DNA from: Pseudomonas sp. GM80
GTDB taxonomy: Bacteria; Pseudomonadota; Gammaproteobacteria; Pseudomonadales; Pseudomonadaceae
Direction: 5' to 3'
NCBI RefSeq assembly: GCF_000282515.1
Contig: NZ_AKJD01000150.1
Coordinates: 1-64,000 of the forward strand
Length of the DNA: 64,000 bases
Position numbers and translations under genes: made by a program. Positions 58,836 through 64,000 of the stretch are shown in pieces (position 1 is the stretch's first letter; every line of letters begins with the position of its first letter). The notes beneath the pieces are model-generated. The model saw only the letters and a list, made by a program, of their open reading frames with translations, was not told the DNA's origin and ran no database searches.

Positions 58836-60755
58836 ATGTCCCGACTTTTAGCTGACCCTTCCTTGCTGCCACCGGTTTTGGCCGGCCCGCTGCTGCGCCG
58901 ACTCGAACCGACTCGACTGGTCATGTGGCTGGTCGCCAGGCGCCCGTTGTCATTGGTCTTGCGTCTGCACGGTGTAGGAGACATTCCTCTCGATGGCGAC
59001 AAATGCACGGTGGTTCCTGTAGGCCGTCATGCATTTGTCCATCTCATCGACGTCCCCCTTGAAGGCGCCCTGCCCTTCGACACGCGTATCGACTATGACC
59101 TGCTGATTGACGGCGCGATGGGCATCGCCGAATGGGCGCCGCATCTGCTGTATGGCGATGCGAAGTGCCCGAACTTCGTCCTGCGTTCGCGCATTGATCA
59201 ACTGCTGCACGGCTCCTGCCGCAAACCGCATCACCCAGCGGCGGACGGTTTGCTCTGCGTCGATCAACTGTTGGCCGCCGAAACCGAACCGCACGAGCGC
59301 CCCGCCCTGCTGATGATGAGTGGCGATCAGGTGTATGCCGATGACGTCGCTGGCCCGATGCTGCGCGCGATTCATGCCTTGATCGAGCGTTTGGGCCTGT
59401 TCGACGAACACCTCGAAGGCGCCGTGGTCAGTGACAGCGCCAAGCTTTACGACCACCCGGCCAGCTATTACCACCGTGCGGATTTGTTACCGGCGCTGGA
59501 GAGCAACGAGACATTGCGCGAGCGATTTTTCGGCGGCGCGCGTAAGCCGATTTTCACCAGCAGCAGCGCCGACAATCACCTGGTGACGTTCGCCGAAGTC
59601 ATGGCGATGTACTTGCTGGTATGGGCGCCGACCGCATGGACGCTGATCGAGCCAACGGCGCCGACGCTGACGCCCGAACGGCTCGAGCGCTACGCCCTGG
59701 AACAGACGCGGATCGACGGTTTCAAGGCAGGCCTGGGCAACGTCGCCCGGGCATTGGCGCATCTGCCGAGCCTGATGATTTTTGACGATCACGACATCAC
59801 CGACGACTGGAATCTTTCCGCGCAATGGGAGGAAACGGCCTACGGTCATCCGTTCTCCAAACGCATCATCGGCAACGCCTTGATCGCTTATATGTTGTGT
59901 CAGGGCTGGGGCAATAACCCGGATGCCTTCAAGGATCTGTTGGAGAAAACCCTTGGCTTGAGCGCCAGCGGTGATGATCAATACCTCGACAGCCCGGTGC
60001 AGGACGAACTGATCGACGACCTGCTGCGCTTTCAACATTGGCATTTCGTACTGCCCACCCGTCCGGCGCTGGTGGTCATCGACACCCGCACCCGCCGCTG
60101 GCGCAGCGAAATGGCGCTCAAGCAACCGTCCGGTCTGCTCGACTGGGAGGCCTTGAGCGAACTGCAACAGGAACTGCTCGATCATCCGTCGGCAATCATC
60201 GTTTCACCGGCGCCGATCTTCGGTGTGAAACTGATCGAGACGGTGCAGAAAGTCTTCAGTTGGTGCGGTTATCCATTGCTGGTCGATGCGGAAAACTGGA
60301 TGGCCCATCGCGGCGCGGCACAGGTGATCCTGAACATTTTCCGCCACTCGCGTACACCGGGTAATTACGTGGTGCTGTCCGGCGATGTGCATTATTCCTT
60401 CGTCTATGAAGTGCTGATCCGCCACCGCAAGGCCGGTCCGCGCATCTGGCAGATCACCAGCAGCGGCATCAAGAATGAATTCCCGAAAACCCTGCTGGAA
60501 TGGTTCGACCGCCTCAACCGCTGGCTCTACTCACCGCGTTCACCGCTGAACTGGTTTACCAAACGCAGGCTGATGCGCATCGTGCCGTACACGCCGGAAC
60601 ACGCAGAAGCGGGTGAACGGATGTGGAATTCGGCGGGGATCGGCCAAGTGTTTTTCAATGAGCAGGGGCAGCCGCGGGAAATCATTCAGCACAATTCGAA
60701 CGGGGCGGCGAAGACGCGAATGCTGGCGCCGGATCTGGCGGATTATCCGGATTGA
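58836..60755 (+). CDS. PhoD-like metallophosphatase family protein
   Basis: The 639-residue protein shows the metallophosphatase pattern in a PhoD-like setting: LLMMSGDQVYADD (GDQ), the FDDHDITDDWNLSAQW block, and VVLSGDVHYSFVYEVLIRHRK (GDVHYS). PhoD enzymes are Ca/Fe phosphodiesterase-phosphatases; substrate here is unknown. I start at ATG 58836; the 19-residue extension upstream is not needed. No clear signal peptide, so a cytoplasmic location is possible. Confidence 0.88.
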   Translation: MSRLLADPSLLPPVLAGPLLRRLEPTRLVMWLVARRPLSLVLRLHGVGDIPLDGDKCTVVPVGRHAFVHLIDVPLEGALPFDTRIDYDLLIDGAMGIAEWAPHLLYGDAKCPNFVLRSRIDQLLHGSCRKPHHPAADGLLCVDQLLAAETEPHERPALLMMSGDQVYADDVAGPMLRAIHALIERLGLFDEHLEGAVVSDSAKLYDHPASYYHRADLLPALESNETLRERFFGGARKPIFTSSSADNHLVTFAEVMAMYLLVWAPTAWTLIEPTAPTLTPERLERYALEQTRIDGFKAGLGNVARALAHLPSLMIFDDHDITDDWNLSAQWEETAYGHPFSKRIIGNALIAYMLCQGWGNNPDAFKDLLEKTLGLSASGDDQYLDSPVQDELIDDLLRFQHWHFVLPTRPALVVIDTRTRRWRSEMALKQPSGLLDWEALSELQQELLDHPSAIIVSPAPIFGVKLIETVQKVFSWCGYPLLVDAENWMAHRGAAQVILNIFRHSRTPGNYVVLSGDVHYSFVYEVLIRHRKAGPRIWQITSSGIKNEFPKTLLEWFDRLNRWLYSPRSPLNWFTKRRLMRIVPYTPEHAEAGERMWNSAGIGQVFFNEQGQPREIIQHNSNGAAKTRMLAPDLADYPD

Positions 60756-60941
60756 CGCGCACCTTTTTTCCTACGAATAAAATGCGATATGACGACATCG
60801 CGATGGCTTCTCACTGCTTGCAGCAGTAGATAAGGATTACAACCTTCTCAGAAACGTCTTCGCCGCTTCCAAGTGATACTGAACGTGCTCGCAGTCAGCC
60901 CTTCTGCGAAATAACCACTAGTAGGTGTCGCCTTGTCATCC

Positions 60942-60958
60942 TGTACCCATTTCTGTAC
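60942..60958 (+). promoter_or_regulatory. Possible YefM operator (TGTAC pairs)
   Basis: TGTAC occurs twice (60942 and 60954), 12 bases apart, about 30-45 bases before yefM. E. coli YefM-YoeB binds TGTACA palindromes, so this may be the autoregulatory site. Confidence 0.45.
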
Positions 60959-60986
60959 GTTCTTTGCCTCCAGCGAGGACTACTAC

Positions 60987-61241
60987 ATGCAAACCATCAA
61001 CTACACCACCGCCCGTGCGCATTTGGCAGAGACGATGGATCGCGTCAATGAAGATAGAGCCCCGTTGCTGATAACCCGGCAAAAAGGTGAGCCTGTCGTC
61101 ATGATGTCTCTCGCGGAATACAACGCACTTGAAGAGACCGCCTACCTGCTGCGTTCCCCGGCGAACGCCGAGCGGTTAATCAAATCGATCGGAGAAATGC
61201 GCGCTGGTAAAGCCAAAGTCAGGCAATTGATCGAAGAATGA
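60987..61241 (+). CDS. yefM: Antitoxin YefM (Phd/YefM family)
   Basis: The 84-residue antitoxin starts MQTINYTTARAHLAETMDRVNEDRAP, the Phd/YefM DNA-binding fold, and has the acidic C-terminus that neutralises the toxin (SIGEMRAGKAKVRQLIEE). GCGAGG precedes the ATG; the frame reaches upstream to 60933 but without a ribosome site. It overlaps yoeB by 4 bases. It should repress its own promoter with the toxin. Confidence 0.93.
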   Translation: MQTINYTTARAHLAETMDRVNEDRAPLLITRQKGEPVVMMSLAEYNALEETAYLLRSPANAERLIKSIGEMRAGKAKVRQLIEE

Positions 61242-61492
61242 AAATCGAGTTCACGCCGACTGGATGGGAAGACTATTTATGGTTTCAGCAAAATGATAAG
61301 GCCGGACTCAAGCGAATCAATCTGCTGATAAAAGCTATCCATCGACAACCGTTTGAAGGTGTTGGTAAGCCCGAGCCGCTCAAGCACAACATGAGCGGCT
61401 TGTGGTCTCGGCGTATAACCGCCGAGCACCGTTTGGTTTATAGGGTAGAAGGCGGTGAAATTTGCGTTATCAATTGCAAATATCACTACTGA
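61238..61492 (+). CDS. yoeB: Toxin YoeB (ribosome-dependent mRNA interferase)
   Basis: The 84-residue toxin cuts mRNA in the ribosomal A site. All the E. coli YoeB key residues are in place with the same numbering: Glu46, Arg65, His83 and Tyr84 (RRITAEHRLVYR, KYHY), so it should be active if unbound. It overlaps the antitoxin by 4 bases (ATGA) and converges with the aminotransferase gene, sharing 7 bases. Confidence 0.95.
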   Translation: MKIEFTPTGWEDYLWFQQNDKAGLKRINLLIKAIHRQPFEGVGKPEPLKHNMSGLWSRRITAEHRLVYRVEGGEICVINCKYHY

Positions 61493-62652
61493 ACGACACG
61501 CCCCACACCTCTGACAATCATCTCCACCTCCCGCTCATCAATCGTCAGCGGTGGCAGCAGCCGTATCGTCTTGCCACGCGTGACGTTGATCAGCAGCCCG
61601 TGGTCGCGCGCAGCGATCAGTGTCAGATCGCGCACCGGTTGTTTCAACTCGATACCGATCATCAAACCCTGCCCGCGAATCGTCAGCACATTGGGGTTGT
61701 CCGCCAACTCTGCGCGCAGGCGGGTCAACAGGCGCTCGCCCTGAACTCGTGCGTTGTCCAGCAGCCCTTGTTCCTCGATGATATCCAGCACTGTGCAAGC
61801 GACCCGGCAGGCCAGCGGATTGCCGCCGAACGTGCTGCCATGGCTGCCAGGCGTGAACAGATCTGCCGCCCTGCCCCGCGCCAGGCAAGCACCGATCGGC
61901 ACGCCGTTGCCCAGCCCTTTTGCCAAGGTCATGACGTCGGGAACGATGCCTTCGTGCTGAAACGCAAACCACTGACCCGTGCGGCCGATGCCGGTCTGGA
62001 TCTCATCAAGCATCAGCAGCCAGGCGTGGCGATCACATAATCCACGAAGCGCTTTCAAATAGCCGGCAGGCGCCAGTTGCACACCGCTTTCACCTTGAAT
62101 CGGCTCGACCAGAATCGCCACGATGCGCTCGCCGTGTTGACGCTGCAGTTGCTCCAGCGCAGCGAGATCACCAAACGGGACCTTGATGAAATCTCCCGGC
62201 AATTCATTGAAGCCCAGCCGCACCGCCGGGCCATCGCTGGCGGACAACGTGCCGAGGGTACGGCCATGGAAAGCGTTGGCCATGACCACCACCAGCGGCT
62301 GTTCGATGCCTTTGCGCCAACCGTACAACCGCGCCAGTTTAAGCGCGGTCTCGTTGGCCTCGGCACCGGAGTTATTGAAGAACGCCCGCTGCATCCCCGA
62401 CAACGCGGTCAGCCGCTTTGCCAGCTGTTGCTGCCAGTCGATGCTGTACAGATTGGAGGTGTGCAGCAGCAATCCCGCCTGCTCGCTGATCGCCGCAACA
62501 ATACGCGGGTGCGAGTGGCCAACATTGGTCACCGCGACCCCGGCAACCGCATCCAGATACTCGCGACCGGCCTGATCCCACAGGCGAGTACCCAGGCCTC
62601 TGGTGAAACTCAGGGCCAGCGGTTGGTAAGTGTTCATCAGGGCGGCGGTCAT
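61486..62652 (-). CDS. Acetylornithine aminotransferase-like PLP enzyme (argD paralogue)
   Basis: This class III PLP aminotransferase has 388 residues from ATG 62652 (GGAG about 10 bases before). It shows NNSGAEANETALKLAR, the PLP region LLMLDEIQTGIGRTGQWFAFQHEG with the following lysine in LAKGLGNGVPIG, and TFGGNPLACRVA. Length and motifs fit acetylornithine/succinylornithine transaminases. Its exact substrate cannot be told. The divergent LysR regulator next to it suggests catabolic or accessory control, not the housekeeping arginine gene. Confidence 0.88.
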   Translation of the reverse strand: MTAALMNTYQPLALSFTRGLGTRLWDQAGREYLDAVAGVAVTNVGHSHPRIVAAISEQAGLLLHTSNLYSIDWQQQLAKRLTALSGMQRAFFNNSGAEANETALKLARLYGWRKGIEQPLVVVMANAFHGRTLGTLSASDGPAVRLGFNELPGDFIKVPFGDLAALEQLQRQHGERIVAILVEPIQGESGVQLAPAGYLKALRGLCDRHAWLLMLDEIQTGIGRTGQWFAFQHEGIVPDVMTLAKGLGNGVPIGACLARGRAADLFTPGSHGSTFGGNPLACRVACTVLDIIEEQGLLDNARVQGERLLTRLRAELADNPNVLTIRGQGLMIGIELKQPVRDLTLIAARDHGLLINVTRGKTIRLLPPLTIDEREVEMIVRGVGRVVQ

Positions 62653-62753
62653 GACTTCAAACTCCAGGAAGGTCGGTGTGATGTCAGTATGGTTAGCCAC
62701 CAGAACTGGATAAACTCGCTACAACTTCATTCATTTAAAAGCAGGGCTTGATA

Positions 62754-63659
62754 ATGGACCTGTTCCAGTCGATGAGCGTGTACGTCAAAGTCGTCGAAGC
62801 CGGCAGCATGACGGCGGCGGCGCTGCAGTGCGACATGTCGACAACCATGGTTGGCAATCATCTACGGGCGCTGGAGCAGCGGCTCGGAGTGCAACTGCTG
62901 CAACGCACCACCCGACGGCAGCGCCTGACTGAGTTCGGCAGCGTCTACTACCAGCGTTGCCTGGATGTCCTGGGGCTGGTGGCCGACTCCGAACGTCTGG
63001 CCGAACAAGCACTCGATGAACCCCGTGGCCTGTTGCGCATTACCGCGCCGCTGACCTTCGGGGTAGAACGCCTGGCACCGGCGCTGAGCGATTTTTCCCT
63101 GCAATACCCGCAGGTGAAGATGGATGTGGTACTGACCAACAGCCGTCCGGACCTGCTGGAAAGCGGCCTCGACGTAGCGTTTCGGCTGGGTCATTTCGAG
63201 GAGTCGAACCTGATCGCCCGTCCCTTGATCGATTACACCCTGACCGTGTGCGCCTCCCCGGAATACGTGGCCCGCCGTGGTATGCCGAAAACCCCTGAGG
63301 ACCTGCAACAACACGACTGCCTGTCGTTCGCCTATCCTGCTGGCGACGATTGGCAATCGGTGGAAAAGCGCTGGCGCCTCAGCGGCCCGGACGGAGAAAT
63401 TCTCGTCGACGTCAGCGGGCCAATGCTGATGAATACGTCAGCCGGGTTGCATCAGGCCGCACGCACCGGCATGGGCATAGTGATGCTGCCCGATGCACTG
63501 GTGGAACAGGATTTGCGCGAGGGCAAACTGGTGACCGTGGTTGCCGACTACCAACCTCCCAGCCGTCCCCTGCATTTGCTGTACGCCCCGGATCGCTATC
63601 GCCTGCCGAAGCTGCGCCGCTTCGTCGAATTCGCGATGCAGACCTGGGGCAGATCCTGA
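62754..63659 (+). CDS. LysR-family transcriptional regulator
   Basis: The 301-residue regulator has an N-terminal winged helix (MDLFQSMSVYVKVVEAGSMTAAALQCDMSTTMVGNHLRALEQRLG) and the LysR substrate-binding domain. The ATG at 62754, with AGGG upstream, is preferred to the TTG at 62748. It is divergent from the aminotransferase with about 100 bases between them, the standard LysR arrangement, so it likely controls that gene. It resembles the LysR group with self-contained effector pocket; the effector is unknown. Confidence 0.9.
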   Translation: MDLFQSMSVYVKVVEAGSMTAAALQCDMSTTMVGNHLRALEQRLGVQLLQRTTRRQRLTEFGSVYYQRCLDVLGLVADSERLAEQALDEPRGLLRITAPLTFGVERLAPALSDFSLQYPQVKMDVVLTNSRPDLLESGLDVAFRLGHFEESNLIARPLIDYTLTVCASPEYVARRGMPKTPEDLQQHDCLSFAYPAGDDWQSVEKRWRLSGPDGEILVDVSGPMLMNTSAGLHQAARTGMGIVMLPDALVEQDLREGKLVTVVADYQPPSRPLHLLYAPDRYRLPKLRRFVEFAMQTWGRS

Positions 63660-63712
63660 CATCAAGGGATAGGCCAGTCTCGAACAACTGCTGACAAGGA
63701 GTCGAACCATTG

Positions 63713-64000
63713 ATGAACGACAATCTGAGCGTACGCGACCTGCGCCCTGACGAGGTGGAGTCGGTACGGCTGTTCCTCGGGCAACATGGCTGGGGTCACC
63801 GCACCGGCTCCAGCGAACACTTCATGCAACTGATCAACAACTCTCAACGCACGGCGGTTGCCCTGCGCGGCGCCCGGATCGTTGGCTTCGCCCGGGGCAT
63901 CACCGACGGCTTGTCCAACGGTTACCTGTCGATGGTCGTGGTTGACGACCAGTACCGACACGCAGGCATTGGCCGCAAACTGGTCGAGCATGTCATGGGC
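63713..64000 (+). CDS. GNAT acetyltransferase, cut at the window end
   Basis: The 96 visible codons encode MNDNLSVRDLRPDEVESVRLF and, later, LSMVVVDDQYRHAGIGRKLVEHV, which is the acetyl-CoA binding motif A (R-x-x-G-I-G pattern) of GNAT enzymes. The reading frame continues past the window. An AAGGAG lies ahead of the ATG. It follows the LysR gene by 53 bases. Confidence 0.85.
   Translation, partial: MNDNLSVRDLRPDEVESVRLFLGQHGWGHRTGSSEHFMQLINNSQRTAVALRGARIVGFARGITDGLSNGYLSMVVVDDQYRHAGIGRKLVEHVMG

Noticed and set aside
1..64000. CRISPR arrays, insertion sequences and rRNA genes
   Set aside because: No regularly spaced repeats, transposase genes or rRNA signatures were seen anywhere in the window.

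Overview
The window is chromosomal DNA of a fluorescent Pseudomonas, most likely of the P. fluorescens group. The GC-rich codon use, the gene order and near-family-typical proteins (trmJ-cysE-iscR-iscSUA-hscBA-fdx-iscX, then ndk-rlmN-pilF-rodZ-ispG-hisS-yfgM-bamB-der) and the scattered R-type palindromic repeats (core TGTAGGAGCTGCC...TGCGATCTTTTGA) all point there. The species cannot be fixed from the sequence alone.

Three regions are visible. (1) 1-24316 is core genome. Minus-strand housekeeping operons cover ribosome assembly (der), the outer membrane (bamB), a Sec-associated chaperone (yfgM), hisS, isoprenoids (ispG), cell shape (rodZ), type IV pili (pilF), rRNA/tRNA methylation (rlmN, trmJ), ndk, the whole ISC iron-sulfur operon under an IscR-type promoter, cysE, secDF-yajC and tgt-queA. 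suhB is on the plus strand. The block ends at tRNA-Leu(CAA).

(2) 24303-56948 is an apparently complete prophage of about 32.6 kb inserted at the 3' end of tRNA-Leu. It is bounded by a 14-bp direct repeat that extends into imperfectly matching terminators. Its structural genes are of the P2 superfamily in the HP1/K139-like arrangement, recognised from the DUF2586 sheath, DUF2597 tube and DUF2590 protein. Capsid, lysis, tail and baseplate genes O-N-M-L-R-S, sheath, tube, lysis, tape measure, J, I, H and spike lie on the minus strand. Terminase P and portal Q are divergent, followed by an Ogr-like zinc-finger activator. The lysogeny switch is at about 50.0-50.7 kb. A plus-strand early operon carries a toprim primase-helicase rather than a P2-type gpA, ends with an excisionase-like gene, and meets the tyrosine integrase convergently at a shared terminator. 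Between attL and the late genes is a cargo block: a small membrane protein, about 1 kb of non-coding repeat-containing DNA, a LexA-boxed umuDC pair and an AT-rich DUF5677-like gene.

(3) 56949-64000 is host DNA again: small unknown genes, a PH-domain protein, a Pro/Ala-rich membrane protein, a PhoD-like phosphatase, a YefM-YoeB toxin-antitoxin pair, an acetylornithine-aminotransferase-like gene with a divergent LysR regulator, and a GNAT acetyltransferase cut by the window end.

The most notable points are a tail-assembly-chaperone gene with a textbook A AAA AAG minus-one frameshift site giving a 152-residue fusion, an o-spanin nested in the i-spanin gene, a terminase frame that runs about 85 codons into the portal gene, replacement of the tRNA terminator by a phage copy, paired 11-bp-spaced repeats at both prophage ends, and the SOS-linked cargo island. 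I see no CRISPR array, rRNA or insertion sequence.
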